Positions 1-9,107 are shown, numbered from the stretch's first letter. The stretch is 64,000 nt of DNA from Fimenecus sp045593555 (GCA_045593555.1 JAZNWU010000035.1:1-64000); one strand, 5' to 3'. The notes: a model not told the origin generated them from the sequence alone. Translations and numbers: made by a program.

Positions 1-160
1 TGATAATTAACGGTTGCTAAAGCAACCTACACCTCATCAGTCTGCTTTGCAGACAGCTTATTACTCGCCTGTCGGCTCAGACAGTGCTTCTGCTTCGCAG
101 AGGTGTCCACCGGACACCCGCACCCTCAAGGAGAAGCCTCACCTACAAACTCCAATTTAT
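1..160. repeat. Intergenic repeat made of small hairpins
   Basis: This stretch has no credible gene. It is a string of short perfect hairpins: GGTTGCT/AGCAACC near 13-27, GTCTGC/GCAGAC near 40-53, and GGTGTCC/GGACACC near 102-118. It ends in CCCTCAAGGAGAAGCC. The pattern resembles the dispersed intergenic repeats of Ruminococcaceae genomes. That family link is from memory; only the hairpins are directly seen. Confidence 0.45.
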
Positions 161-172
161 CTATGAATGGAG

Positions 173-257
173 TGTATCAAAAAATGATACACCCTCTATC
201 AAAAATTGATACACCCTGTATCAAAAATTGGTACACAGTGTATCAAAAAATAGACCC
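173..257. repeat. Iteron-like 22-bp tandem repeats
   Basis: Four head-to-tail copies begin at 173, 195, 217 and 239 with an exact 22-bp period; the last is incomplete. Each reads TGTATCAAAAAnTGATACAC with a few substitutions, and the unit itself is palindromic (GTATCA/TGATAC). A 22-bp period is two helical turns and not a multiple of three, which suggests protein-binding iterons rather than coding repeats. RepA-type genes of clostridial elements can carry similar repeats, so a plasmid or element remnant is possible. Confidence 0.5.
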
Positions 258-539
258 TATAAATAATAAAATAAAATAATATAAATAATTATTATAAATA
301 ATCATATTGTAAATACAAAATAGATAACCGGTTATCTATTTTTATTTTTTGGTAATTTTACAGTTAAAAATTATCTAAAAACAGGTTCAAATGTAAATAA
401 ATTGTTAATATTTCGCCACTTTTTCCGATTCGTCCCGTAAATCCCGGGACGATTTTGCTTTTCCGGACTATATATGGAGGGTATTTTTTTTAGAAACATT
501 AGTTTTTATTCTTTTTTTCTTTAAGTTTTGTCTTTTGTG
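258..539. other. AT-rich intergenic region, no gene seen
   Basis: Very AT-rich sequence with no open frame carrying a ribosome binding site. A short inverted repeat ATAGATAACC/GGTTATCTAT lies near 320-339. Nothing else is recognised. Confidence 0.5.
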
Positions 540-577
540 CAAACAAAAAACGTCGAAAGCAAAAAGCTGACGACGTT
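540..577 (-). terminator. Intrinsic terminator of the PHP-domain gene
   Basis: On the minus strand AACGTCG pairs with CGACGTT (549-555 with 571-577) and is followed by TTTTGTTTG. It lies about 35 bp beyond the stop codon of the PHP-domain gene. Confidence 0.7.
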
Positions 578-610
578 CATTTTTAACTATTTTTATTATA
601 TTTAATTAAT

Positions 611-2008
611 TTATTCTGTTATTTGTTTTGTGAGGAAGTCGTAAACAAACTGTCCTCCCGGAATTGATGTTCCTATCTCAATAAGTGCATATTTAATTTG
701 TGTAAGAATGTTTCCAAAGTCAAAGAAAATAGCTTTTTCAGTTTCAGGAGCATTGTCATAATCAAGTGTGAAAGCCTGGGTATAAAGAACTCCACCTTCA
801 CCAAATGCTTCTGCTCTTACATAAGAACCAATTTTATCAGAATAATCATCAAGGTCGATAGTATTGCCTACTGCTATAACCTGACCGTCAGCAATCCAAT
901 GAACTGTCAATGCGTTATCAACTGAAAGTGTGATTGTATCTTCTTTTTCATCAACTACAACATTTGTAGCTTTTGGTGCAGGAATTGAACCGTCACGGTT
1001 TTCCTGTTCAAACTCTGTTCCCCAGTCAATTCCTGTTTCAAGTGAGAACTGAGCCAACTCTTCTGCATTTTGTATATATCTGCTTACAGCGAAGAATGCA
1101 CCATTTTTAAGACAAGTCTGTATGTTCTCTGCATTATTTTCAGGCATACACAAATCTGTCCACGCACAACCAACTTTATCAAGCTGATGCGCATCAGTTG
1201 TTGCAATTGCAAAGACATTTCTGCCTGTTGGAACTACCTTCCCGAGAAGAATGTCCCAAAGTTTTCTGTCATACTTTGTTCTGCCATCTTTCTTTGAGTT
1301 AATGTCAATGCCGATACAAGAGTCATAATTTGTAAGTATGTTTGTGAATTTATCAATAACATAACCGTACCATAAATCGTCTTCGTTATAAGCATCAGCC
1401 TGACAGCTTTCTTCTTTTGCACCTGAGTACTCACCGGGATGGTTGATTACACTAAGTCCACCCAATGAATCCACATTTTTGATTACTTCTTCATAGTTAC
1501 TTGTGCCACCGACAACACCATCACCATAATCAGCAAACCAGCTGTTTACATGAGCATTGTTAAGTGAAGTCGGGTTCTGTTCATTACCCAATGGCACTTC
1601 AACCATTCCTCTGCCGTCACGACCGACACCGTTTATGATTTCATTATATCTTTCTTCTGTCAACGGAGTTACAACCTGTTTTCTGCCTTCCTTGACAGCT
1701 GATATGATTTTGAAATAATTTCTTGTATTGACCTGAGTCCAACCTCTTGAAACAATACCGTGGTCAGTAAGTGCTAAAACATCATAACCCTGTGTATAAT
1801 GCTCTTCAATCATCACATCCATATCAACATCACCGTCGGATGCTGTTGTGTGACAATGAAGGTCAGCCTTATACTGGTCCCAGTTTTCAAAATCTACTGT
1901 TTCGTATGGATTGTTTATTGTGTAGTCAATATCTTCTGCTGCAAAAGCGATAACACAGCAACTGAATACCATAATTGTTGCTAAAATAATAGAGATAAGT
2001 TTTTTCAT
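611..2008 (-). CDS. Secreted PHP-domain metal-dependent phosphoesterase
   Basis: A 465-residue protein with a signal peptide at residues 1-24 (MKKL start, hydrophobic core, AFA-A cleavage site). A PHP domain follows. Metal-ligand motifs are visible: H51-C-H53, LTDHG with D82 and H83, E143, NHPG with H190, and a TDAH motif near residue 270. PHP proteins are metallohydrolases, usually phosphoesterases. An exported, sugar-polymer-associated or cell-surface role is inference. The last 120 residues look like beta-sandwich/Ig-like surface material and a hydrophobic tail. The ATG is preceded by AAGGAGA at good spacing. It is a single-gene unit with its own terminator. Substrate unknown. Confidence 0.75.
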   Translation of the reverse strand: MKKLISIILATIMVFSCCVIAFAAEDIDYTINNPYETVDFENWDQYKADLHCHTTASDGDVDMDVMIEEHYTQGYDVLALTDHGIVSRGWTQVNTRNYFKIISAVKEGRKQVVTPLTEERYNEIINGVGRDGRGMVEVPLGNEQNPTSLNNAHVNSWFADYGDGVVGGTSNYEEVIKNVDSLGGLSVINHPGEYSGAKEESCQADAYNEDDLWYGYVIDKFTNILTNYDSCIGIDINSKKDGRTKYDRKLWDILLGKVVPTGRNVFAIATTDAHQLDKVGCAWTDLCMPENNAENIQTCLKNGAFFAVSRYIQNAEELAQFSLETGIDWGTEFEQENRDGSIPAPKATNVVVDEKEDTITLSVDNALTVHWIADGQVIAVGNTIDLDDYSDKIGSYVRAEAFGEGGVLYTQAFTLDYDNAPETEKAIFFDFGNILTQIKYALIEIGTSIPGGQFVYDFLTKQITE

Positions 2009-2029
2009 AATTGCAATCTCCTTTTTCGT

Positions 2030-2114
2030 GTCATTCTAAGCATAGCGAAGAATCTCTCTTTAACCAATATATCGACCATTGAAGATTCTTCGTCATTTCA
2101 TTCTTCAGAATGAC
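2030..2114. repeat. 85-bp MITE-like repeat, copy 1
   Basis: Begins GTCATTCT and ends AGAATGAC, with internal GAAGAATC/GATTCTTC arms, so it can fold into one long hairpin. A second 85-bp copy with the same layout lies at 7850-7934. Non-coding, between two minus-strand genes. Confidence 0.65.
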
Positions 2115-2134
2115 TTACGATTTTTCTTGGCAAT

Positions 2135-2965
2135 TTAATCTTTAAACACATTGTCGAATAATGGAAGTTTTGATGCTTTCATTACTGCACTGAAAAGACG
2201 GCCACCTGTAACAGGTGTGATTCTGCCGAAAATCTTCATAAACTGTGCATCGAAACCAAATATCATAAGTTCTTTCTTGTTCTCAATACCGTTTACAATC
2301 ATATTAACCATCTTGTCACAGTCTGTGCTGATAGCGTTAATTGCTTTTTCACCTTTGCCTGTGTTTTCCTGATTACGGAAGATATCTGTCTTTGTAAAAC
2401 CGGGACAGATAACTGTAACATAGCACTTGCCTCTTAAATCTTCTCTTAAAGACTCTGTAAATGACTTTAAAGCACCTTTACTTGCTGAATATGTAGAAGT
2501 ACCTGCCAAAGACATTAAAGCTGCTGAAGAAGCTACATTGATAACTGCAGGGGTGCTTGATTTAAGAATCATTGGCAATAATGCGTTGATAGAATAAACT
2601 GCTGAATAGAAGTTGATATTCATAACACTTTCAATTTCTTCAATTGAATAATTCTGTGTCTTATTGAACTTTGGCAAGATACCTGCATTGTTGATAAGAA
2701 CATCAGGCTGAATATCGTTTTCCTTAAGGTACTCTGCAAATTCTGCCCAGTTTTCTTTAGAAGAAACATCAAAGAGCTTGTATGAGAAATTCTTTGCATA
2801 GTCGCCTAATTCTTCAACAAATCTTTCTGTCTTTTCCTTACTTCTTGCGATACCGATAACCTTGCAGTTATGCTTTTTGATAAGTGATTCTGCAATACCT
2901 TTACCGATACCTGCTGATGCACCTGTGATAATTACTGTTTTGTTGTCAATCCAACACTGTCCCAT
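2135..2965 (-). CDS. Short-chain dehydrogenase/reductase (SDR)
   Basis: A 276-residue classical SDR. The Rossmann nucleotide-binding motif TGASAGIG is at residues 14-21, NNAG at 92-95, catalytic serines at 146-147 and the YSASK active-site motif at Y159/K163. NAD(P)-dependent oxidation or reduction of an alcohol/ketone is the family role; the substrate cannot be read from the sequence. The last 40 residues extend beyond the SDR core. The ATG has AAGGAGA upstream and lies 12 bp after the M20 peptidase stop, so it is the last gene of the 6449-2135 operon. Confidence 0.85.
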   Translation of the reverse strand: MGQCWIDNKTVIITGASAGIGKGIAESLIKKHNCKVIGIARSKEKTERFVEELGDYAKNFSYKLFDVSSKENWAEFAEYLKENDIQPDVLINNAGILPKFNKTQNYSIEEIESVMNINFYSAVYSINALLPMILKSSTPAVINVASSAALMSLAGTSTYSASKGALKSFTESLREDLRGKCYVTVICPGFTKTDIFRNQENTGKGEKAINAISTDCDKMVNMIVNGIENKKELMIFGFDAQFMKIFGRITPVTGGRLFSAVMKASKLPLFDNVFKD

Positions 2966-2977
2966 AATAATATCTCC

Positions 2978-4414
2978 TTATTTATAATTTTTTATAAAGT
3001 GTTTATAAAACGCAACACAGTTTGCAACTGAGTCAACGTCAATATTTTCATTTTCTGCGTGAACTGAACCTAACTGCTGTGCAGAAAGCTTAATTGGTGC
3101 AAATCGAAGTACACATTCGCACACATCAGTAAGTGTTCTTGCATCTGTACCTGCAGGAAGGATAAATGGTGAAGCAGGATACTGTGGAAAAACCTCACCG
3201 ATACAGTCCATTGTATATTTAAACTGTGGTTTTGACATATCTGCAGGACCGTGATACTCGCTGTCCTCTGTCATTTCAACCATTATATCATACTTTTCAG
3301 CAATTTCCTTAAATACTTTCAAATCTTCTTCAAAATCTTTTTCGTCAACAGGACGAACAAATGCTTTTGCAGTACATTTCTTTAATGCAGAACTGCCTTC
3401 AATGTTGTTGAATGTACAAGTAGTACCTATGAGTCCACCTGCCTGAGCATTGATTTTAGGCATTACCTTTTTGATAATTCCACCGAAAAGCCAGAGATTT
3501 GCAAAGAGCATATTCATTGGAAAACCACAATACGGGCCTAAATGCTTGAACATTGCTTCAACCTGAGGATTAAGACGACGGATAAAAATATCATTTGTTG
3601 TAATTTCATTTATAAATGCTGACATTCGCTCAACAGGTGTTGCTTTTTGCCCTGCAGTAAGACTTGCATGACCGTTGTCAGCTGTTGCAGTACAGATAAG
3701 ACTTATTCTACCTTTTTCGTGAACTGCCACCATACCACATTTATCACATTTCATTCCACCAAGTGGTGGCTCAATAAGTGCCCCACCTTCATCAAGAATT
3801 ACTTCAAAAGTGATGTTGTTTTCCTGAAAATACTTTAATGCAGTCGGAATTCCATCGCCACCAAGTTCTTCGTTATGAGAAGAACCAATCCACACATTAC
3901 AAGGTGGGTTATATCCTTCATTCAAAAGTTCTTCAAGTGCAGAAAATTCCGAGAACAAAGGTGTTTTCGTATCAACAGTTCCCCTGCCCCAGATTTTTCC
4001 TTCAGCAATTTCACCTGAAAAGCCATCGTGTTCCCATTCGCCACTTACTTCAACAACGTCGTGATGGGACATAAGCATAATATTTCTATTTTCATCCTGA
4101 CCTTTGATTTTATAAATCCAGCAGTCATCAGAAAAAGTCATTTTTTCGGCAACATTATGTACTGTCGGAAACAATTCCTTCATAACATCACGAAGCTTTG
4201 CAAATTCTGTGTCGTCGAAACTGTCCTTAACTGAAACAGTTTTGCATTGAATCATTTTCTGCAAACGACTTACATAATATTTTATTTCGTCATCATTATA
4301 AAATGGTTTGAATTCGCTTAATTTTCTTAATTTTCGTGATGCATTCAATGTATTTACAGTTAAAACTGCAACTAAAATTAAAATCAGAACAAGAATAATA
4401 TACAAGATAATCAT
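2978..4414 (-). CDS. M20-family metallopeptidase, membrane-anchored
   Basis: A 478-residue M20/M28-clan peptidase of the carboxypeptidase-S-like group. Residues 1-22 are one hydrophobic segment, giving an N-terminal membrane anchor or uncleaved signal. Zinc ligands and catalytic residues are visible: H117-H-D119, D148 in GRGTVDTK, and E182-E183 in SHNEELGG. A dimerisation domain inserted in the middle is expected for the family. Substrate is probably a peptide or N-acyl amino acid, but that is inference. Only 2 bp separate it from the upstream Fe-alcohol dehydrogenase, so the two are co-transcribed. Confidence 0.85.
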   Translation of the reverse strand: MIILYIILVLILILVAVLTVNTLNASRKLRKLSEFKPFYNDDEIKYYVSRLQKMIQCKTVSVKDSFDDTEFAKLRDVMKELFPTVHNVAEKMTFSDDCWIYKIKGQDENRNIMLMSHHDVVEVSGEWEHDGFSGEIAEGKIWGRGTVDTKTPLFSEFSALEELLNEGYNPPCNVWIGSSHNEELGGDGIPTALKYFQENNITFEVILDEGGALIEPPLGGMKCDKCGMVAVHEKGRISLICTATADNGHASLTAGQKATPVERMSAFINEITTNDIFIRRLNPQVEAMFKHLGPYCGFPMNMLFANLWLFGGIIKKVMPKINAQAGGLIGTTCTFNNIEGSSALKKCTAKAFVRPVDEKDFEEDLKVFKEIAEKYDIMVEMTEDSEYHGPADMSKPQFKYTMDCIGEVFPQYPASPFILPAGTDARTLTDVCECVLRFAPIKLSAQQLGSVHAENENIDVDSVANCVAFYKHFIKNYK

Positions 4415-4416
4415 TT

Positions 4417-5547
4417 TTATTCACCCTTGATTGAAATGTACATATTTCTGATATCGTCATAAGACAACGGAATCATATTTCTTTCCATAAGTGGTGTCAT
4501 ACTCATTTTTGTGAGAGTTTCAATTTCTTCGTCAGTTTTAACACCTATGTCAGTAAGAGTCATTGCCATTCCCATTTTCTTTTTGAGGTCTGTAATAGCA
4601 TCTGCCATTTCGTAGGCATCTTTAAAGCCACAGTTCTGTGCAAATTTACTGAGTCTGCCATTCTCTGCCTCTGCATTGTATCTTGTAAAGAAATCAAGTG
4701 TCATAGCACAAGCCTCACCGTGTGGCACACCGTAAAGATTTGTAAGTGGGAATGAACAAGCGTGGCTTCCTGCTGTTCTTGGATTTGAGAATGCAACACC
4801 TGCAACGATAGATGCCTCTGCCATTTTTTCTCTTGCTAAAAGATTATCGGGCTCACAATATGCCTTATACAACCATTCAAAAACAAGCTTTGTTGCGTGA
4901 ACGGAACAACTTTCACAAATTGGCTGATGAAGAACACTCCACACACTTTCAAGTGCGTGACTTAACACATCAAGACCGGTTGATGCAGTCACCTTTGGTG
5001 GTACGCTGAGTGTCAGTCTTGGGTCAACGATTGCTGCTTTGGGATACATAAGAGGGTCATTCATTGTTGATTTTACATTTTTACTTAAATCAGTAAGAAC
5101 TGAAATATTCGTAATTTCACTACCTGTACCACTTGTTGTTGCAATAGCAATCATCGGGATAACTTCGTCTTTGTTGATTGGTTTTCCACCTGTGTGATAG
5201 CTTTCAATTATGTCGTCACCTTTTGCGATTGCACAAGCTGCCTTACAGCAGTCCATCGGTGAACCACCACCGAGAGCAACTGCAAAATCAGCATTATTTT
5301 CACGAAGAACTTTAACACATTCGTTTACATTATCTGTTGTGGGATTTGGTCGGATATCAGAAAATACTGCAACAATAGCACCGTTGCAATTCTTGATAAT
5401 CTCGTCTGCAACACCGTTTTTCTTCAATGTGTTTGAGCAGACAAGCACACCTTTTTTATATCCGTATTCATTTATGATTTTTGGCAATTCCTTGATTTTA
5501 TCTGTACCAAAATAGATTTTTACAGGTAAAGAAAATTCCCAACTCAT
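4417..5547 (-). CDS. Iron-containing alcohol dehydrogenase (group III)
   Basis: 376 residues from the chosen ATG (MSWEF). The nucleotide-binding stretch GGGSPMD lies near residue 95, TTSGTGSE near 140, and the iron-ligand region with HACS...GVPHGEA near 265-280. These identify the Fe-ADH family, which reduces aldehydes/ketones with NAD(P)H in the cytoplasm. A GTG at 5556 would add three residues, but the ATG at 5547 forms an ATGA overlap with the upstream stop and has GGGAAG at correct distance, so it is preferred. Second gene of a four-gene operon. Confidence 0.85.
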   Translation of the reverse strand: MSWEFSLPVKIYFGTDKIKELPKIINEYGYKKGVLVCSNTLKKNGVADEIIKNCNGAIVAVFSDIRPNPTTDNVNECVKVLRENNADFAVALGGGSPMDCCKAACAIAKGDDIIESYHTGGKPINKDEVIPMIAIATTSGTGSEITNISVLTDLSKNVKSTMNDPLMYPKAAIVDPRLTLSVPPKVTASTGLDVLSHALESVWSVLHQPICESCSVHATKLVFEWLYKAYCEPDNLLAREKMAEASIVAGVAFSNPRTAGSHACSFPLTNLYGVPHGEACAMTLDFFTRYNAEAENGRLSKFAQNCGFKDAYEMADAITDLKKKMGMAMTLTDIGVKTDEEIETLTKMSMTPLMERNMIPLSYDDIRNMYISIKGE

Positions 5548-6449
5548 ATTAAGCACTTCCCTTGAATTACATTTCTTTTTTCCATTTCTCTGTTTATGGT
5601 GTTAAGCACATTTTTCTTGTCACCACTCCAGAGTGGTTCAACAAGATATTTTTTTGGTGCGTCACCTGTTATACGGTGAATTATAATATTTTCAGGTATT
5701 CTTTCGATACAATCAAAAAGAATATCCATATATTCTTCTATTCTTAATGGCTTTACCTTACCAAGTTTATAGTCTTCATACAAATCTGTATCTTTTAAAA
5801 CATGCAGAAGCTGAAGCTTAATTCCGTCTGCACCTGATTTAACAGCAAAATCGACAGTTTTTAAAACATCATCTTTACTTTCGTTTGGTAAGCCGATAAT
5901 TATATGAGTAATTACAGTTATATTTCGTTTTTTAAGTTCCTTTACTGCATTTTCATAAACATTGTTTTTATAACAACGACGGATATATTCAGCACTCTTT
6001 TCATTTGATGTCTGAAGTCCCAACTCAATCCATACAGGCTTGATTTTGTTGAGATTTTCAAGCATATTGAGTATTTCAACAGACAAGCAATCAGGTCGTG
6101 TGCCTATTGAAAGAGCGACAATGTCATTACGATTTATTGCAGTTGTAAAACAGTTTTCAAGAAATTCTTTATCACCGTAAGTATTTGTAAAGCTTTGAAA
6201 ATATGCTATGAACTTATCTGTCTTAATCTTATCTTTTACTCTGCTTTTTGCATTCTCGATTTGTTCATTTATATCTTTGCCACTCTCTGCAAAATCTGCT
6301 GAACCATTGTGGCAAAAAATGCAACCACGAGTACCGAGAGTTCCGTCACGATTCGGACAGGTACAACCAATATCCAAAGCAAGTTTATACACCTTGCACC
6401 CGAATTGGCTTTTTAAATATTCATTTAATGAATAATACCTTCCTGTCAT
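5544..6449 (-). CDS. TIGR01212-type radical SAM protein
   Basis: A 301-residue radical SAM enzyme of the YhcC/TIGR01212 type. The cluster-binding cysteines are spaced C31-x11-C43-x2-C46 within the CPNRDGT...GCIFC region typical of this group, unlike the usual CxxxCxxC spacing. The rest fits a TIM-barrel SAM domain with a C-terminal part near RITGDAPKKY. Substrate is not known for the family members I recognise. It is the first gene of the operon running leftward, and its stop overlaps the next start by 4 bp. Confidence 0.85.
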   Translation of the reverse strand: MTGRYYSLNEYLKSQFGCKVYKLALDIGCTCPNRDGTLGTRGCIFCHNGSADFAESGKDINEQIENAKSRVKDKIKTDKFIAYFQSFTNTYGDKEFLENCFTTAINRNDIVALSIGTRPDCLSVEILNMLENLNKIKPVWIELGLQTSNEKSAEYIRRCYKNNVYENAVKELKKRNITVITHIIIGLPNESKDDVLKTVDFAVKSGADGIKLQLLHVLKDTDLYEDYKLGKVKPLRIEEYMDILFDCIERIPENIIIHRITGDAPKKYLVEPLWSGDKKNVLNTINREMEKRNVIQGKCLI

Positions 6450-6616
6450 CTTATCACCTTAACTAAATATTTTACATCAATTTACATTTTTTTGCAACAA
6501 TATAATTATGAAAATGAGTCATTAAAAACTGCAAGTTTTGTAACCTTATTGACATAATTTGCAATTTAATATAAAATTATATATATTTGTTCAAAAAATA
6601 AGGAGTGAAAAAACTC

Positions 6617-7798
6617 TTGAAAGCAAGAACTCTTATGAATAAATTTTGTATGAATACCGTCAGAGTCCTTTTCTTCTGGATAGTATTACTGATAGTTAAT
6701 GCAAAGGTAAAAAGATACAAACCAAAAAGCAAAAATTTCATTGTAATCGGTAACCATTCCGATGGTCTTGACCCGATTTACATTATGTGTTCTTTGAAAA
6801 AGTATATAAGATTTGTAGCCGGTGACCATGTTATCTTAAACCCTTGGGCAAAGTTCTTTTTTAAGACAATGTCAGGTTGGATTATCAAGGACAGAGATAA
6901 CCCTGCATCAGTTCTTTTCAATGATATGAAAGCTGCTGCCGACGAAGGCGTACCAACAGGAATCTTTGTTGAAGGTACAATCACACCAAACGGTGAAACA
7001 GGCTTTTTCTCACCAAGAACAGGTGATTTTGTCAAGAATTTAGGTGTTAATCTCATCACTTATCGTATTAAAGGTGGTTTTTTCCATACACCAAGATGGG
7101 GTACGGGACTTCGTCGTGGTCCTATCCGTGGTAAAGTTGTTCACGAATATACTGCTGAAGAATTAAGCAGAATGACAGGTGAAGAAGTTAACGAGATAAT
7201 CAAAAGAGATATTTATGTAAATGCTTTTGAGGAACAGCGTAAACGACCAAGAATTTATAAAGGTAAAAACCTTGCAGAACACATTGAAAGAGTTCTCTTT
7301 GTATGTCCTCACTGTGAACAGATTGGAACAATGCATTCAAAAGGCAATTATCTCACCTGCGACTGCGGATATCAGGTCGAATTCGGCAGAGATGGTTTCT
7401 TCCACCCATCACAGAAAGATTTAGTTTTCGACAATGCTCTTGATTGGGACAAATGGCAAAAGCCACTTTGGAAACAAAAAGTTCTTAACACACCTGAAAA
7501 CGGACTTATTTTTGAAGAAAAAGACCAGATTGTTTATACAATGATTAAGAGAAAACGAGTTGAGTTATCAGATGATGCGACACTCCGTCTTTATAAAGAC
7601 AGATTTGAACTTTATCTCAACCCAAAGCAGACAATCGTTATGCCTGTTGATAAACTCAAGCTTGTTCTTAATGTTTCAGTTCAGTCTTTGATGTTTATTG
7701 ACTCGGAACATTTCTTATATGTTAAGAGTAAAAATCCGACTGCCGCAGCAAAATATGTTGCAGCATGGAGATACCTTATAGGAAAAGATTATAAGTAA
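6617..7798 (+). CDS. PlsC-like lysophospholipid acyltransferase with zinc ribbon
   Basis: About 393 residues. The acyltransferase motif NHSDGLD (NHxxxxD class) sits near residue 48 and the FVEGT motif near 115. This matches 1-acylglycerol-3-phosphate O-acyltransferases, which act at the inner membrane; an N-terminal hydrophobic segment precedes it. Unusually, a Cys4 zinc ribbon follows (CPHC, then CDC about 15 residues later), with a further 140-residue C-terminal domain that looks like a PH/GRAM-type fold. Start is ambiguous: TTG at 6617 has AGGAG at 6601-6605; GTG at 6605 and ATG at 6635 are alternatives. Confidence 0.75.
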   Translation: MKARTLMNKFCMNTVRVLFFWIVLLIVNAKVKRYKPKSKNFIVIGNHSDGLDPIYIMCSLKKYIRFVAGDHVILNPWAKFFFKTMSGWIIKDRDNPASVLFNDMKAAADEGVPTGIFVEGTITPNGETGFFSPRTGDFVKNLGVNLITYRIKGGFFHTPRWGTGLRRGPIRGKVVHEYTAEELSRMTGEEVNEIIKRDIYVNAFEEQRKRPRIYKGKNLAEHIERVLFVCPHCEQIGTMHSKGNYLTCDCGYQVEFGRDGFFHPSQKDLVFDNALDWDKWQKPLWKQKVLNTPENGLIFEEKDQIVYTMIKRKRVELSDDATLRLYKDRFELYLNPKQTIVMPVDKLKLVLNVSVQSLMFIDSEHFLYVKSKNPTAAAKYVAAWRYLIGKDYK

Positions 7799-7806
7799 AA
7801 AAATCA

Positions 7807-7834
7807 GGATGCAGAAAAAACTGCATCCTTTTTT
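7807..7834 (+). terminator. Intrinsic terminator
   Basis: GGATGCAG (7807-7814), six A, CTGCATCC (7821-7828), then six T. It ends the acyltransferase transcript. Confidence 0.9.
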
Positions 7835-7849
7835 GATTCAGATGATAAT

Positions 7850-7934
7850 GTCATTCTGAGCAAAGCGAAGAATCTCTTATAAAATAACAAATCAACCAAG
7901 GGAGGTTCTTCATCGTTATACTCCTCAGAAGGAC
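7850..7934. repeat. 85-bp MITE-like repeat, copy 2
   Basis: Same length and layout as 2030-2114: GTCATTCTGAGC...GCGAAGAATCTC at one end and TTCTTC...CTCAGAAGGAC at the other. The middle third has diverged. Confidence 0.6.
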
Positions 7935-7963
7935 ATATCATATCATTTTGTAATTTTGCCTTT

Positions 7964-8083
7964 TTATCTGTTGTTCTGATTGTTGTCGTTTTTCATATTT
8001 GGGTTATTGTTGTTGTTCTTGTTTTTCTGGTTATTGTTCTGCTGATTGTTTTTGCTCTGTGGGTTATTTTTGTTGTTATTCAT
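7964..8083 (-). CDS. 39-residue asparagine-rich protein
   Basis: A short frame starting ATG at 8083 and ending TAA at 7964, with a good GAGGTGATAAAG ribosome binding site. The product is almost entirely Asn, Gln and Lys with a few Pro and no hydrophobic core, for example MNNNKNNPQSKNNQQ at the start. Such a protein would be disordered and very hydrophilic. A spore-core or nucleic-acid-binding role is conceivable in a Clostridium but is inference only. Function unknown; the clear ribosome binding site is the main argument that it is real. Confidence 0.5.
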   Translation of the reverse strand: MNNNKNNPQSKNNQQNNNQKNKNNNNNPNMKNDNNQNNR

Positions 8084-8191
8084 CTTTATCACCTCGCAAT
8101 AGTATTATCACCATTATTTCTTTTAAAATTACTGTTTATTTTTTCTAACTTTTATGATAGAATGATAATAATATTTTTAGGGAGAATAATT

Positions 8192-9064
8192 ATGATTGAT
8201 TTTAACCGTTCAAGAGAAATATTTTTGAAAATTTATCCAAGCGAAATGTTGGCAAACAAAGTTGAATATTATATTGACAGACACAAGTCAAAAGTTAAGT
8301 TTTTCCTTGTATTCTGCAACAATAATCGTTGGGAAGTTACACTCAAGCAGACTCCAATGATGAAATTAGCATTAGTATATGCTTTTTTACCAACTGTTTA
8401 CGACAGATACCAGAAGAAAAAAATCAGTGATAAGGTTTTCTATGACACTATGACTGACATTAAAATCTGGATTGATGACCACAAGGCACGAACCGGTGAA
8501 GATGGTCTTTTTGAGCTTAACTGGATTATGCACCATATGAATCTTTCTATTTTCAAAATCGGCAGACTTCAATATCAGAAATGCATCTGGTATTTTAAAC
8601 CTGCTACAACTCATGACGGTGTAAAGCTCAACTTTGGTGATAAAATACTCAATATGCATATTCCTCGTGGTGAAAAGCTCGATTACGACGAGTGCGTTAA
8701 ATCCGTTAATATGGCACAAGAATTTTTCAAGGAAATTTTTCCTGATTTTCCAAATAATAAATTTATGTGTTTCAGCTGGCTTTTGTATCCGGGTAACAAG
8801 AATTTTATGCCTGCAGACAGCAATATTCTGAAATTCCAGTCAATGTATGAAATTCTCGTAGAAAAAGAAGAACCACAACCTCCATATTTGTGGCTCTATG
8901 GCGTGAAACTCAAAAATGCTGATTTAATGAAAAACAAAAAGGAAACCGGCAGTTATGGATTTATCGACCAACTTCCTCAAAAGAGTTCATTACAGAAATC
9001 AACCATTGAATACATAAAAAATGGTGGTACATTAGGCGAAGGAATCGGAGTAATTATAAAATAA
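8192..9064 (+). CDS. GNAT-like acyltransferase-domain protein (DUF5596-like)
   Basis: 290 residues from the ATG at 8192, which has AGGGAGA about 7 bp upstream; an ATG at 8162 lacks one. Residues around IGRLQYQ and the following HIPRGEKLDYDECVKS stretch resemble the conserved core of Firmicutes proteins annotated as acyltransferase-domain (NAT_N/GNAT_C) proteins. The N-terminal half is helical and charged. No catalytic role is proven for this family. It stands alone between a repeat region and a convergent oxidoreductase gene. Family assignment is from memory. Confidence 0.55.
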   Translation: MIDFNRSREIFLKIYPSEMLANKVEYYIDRHKSKVKFFLVFCNNNRWEVTLKQTPMMKLALVYAFLPTVYDRYQKKKISDKVFYDTMTDIKIWIDDHKARTGEDGLFELNWIMHHMNLSIFKIGRLQYQKCIWYFKPATTHDGVKLNFGDKILNMHIPRGEKLDYDECVKSVNMAQEFFKEIFPDFPNNKFMCFSWLLYPGNKNFMPADSNILKFQSMYEILVEKEEPQPPYLWLYGVKLKNADLMKNKKETGSYGFIDQLPQKSSLQKSTIEYIKNGGTLGEGIGVIIK

Positions 9065-9074
9065 TGATAAATAA

Positions 9075-9104
9075 TTTTGCACTTTGCGCTTTGCATTTTG
9101 CACT
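9075..9104. repeat. 30-bp low-complexity repeat, inverted partner at 14237
   Basis: TTTTGCACTTTGCGCTTTGC and the following bases are the reverse complement, with one mismatch, of 14237-14266. It sits between two convergent genes and is flanked by AATGATAAA/TTTATCATT, which may act as a weak bidirectional terminator. Confidence 0.5.
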
Positions 9105-9107
9105 TTA

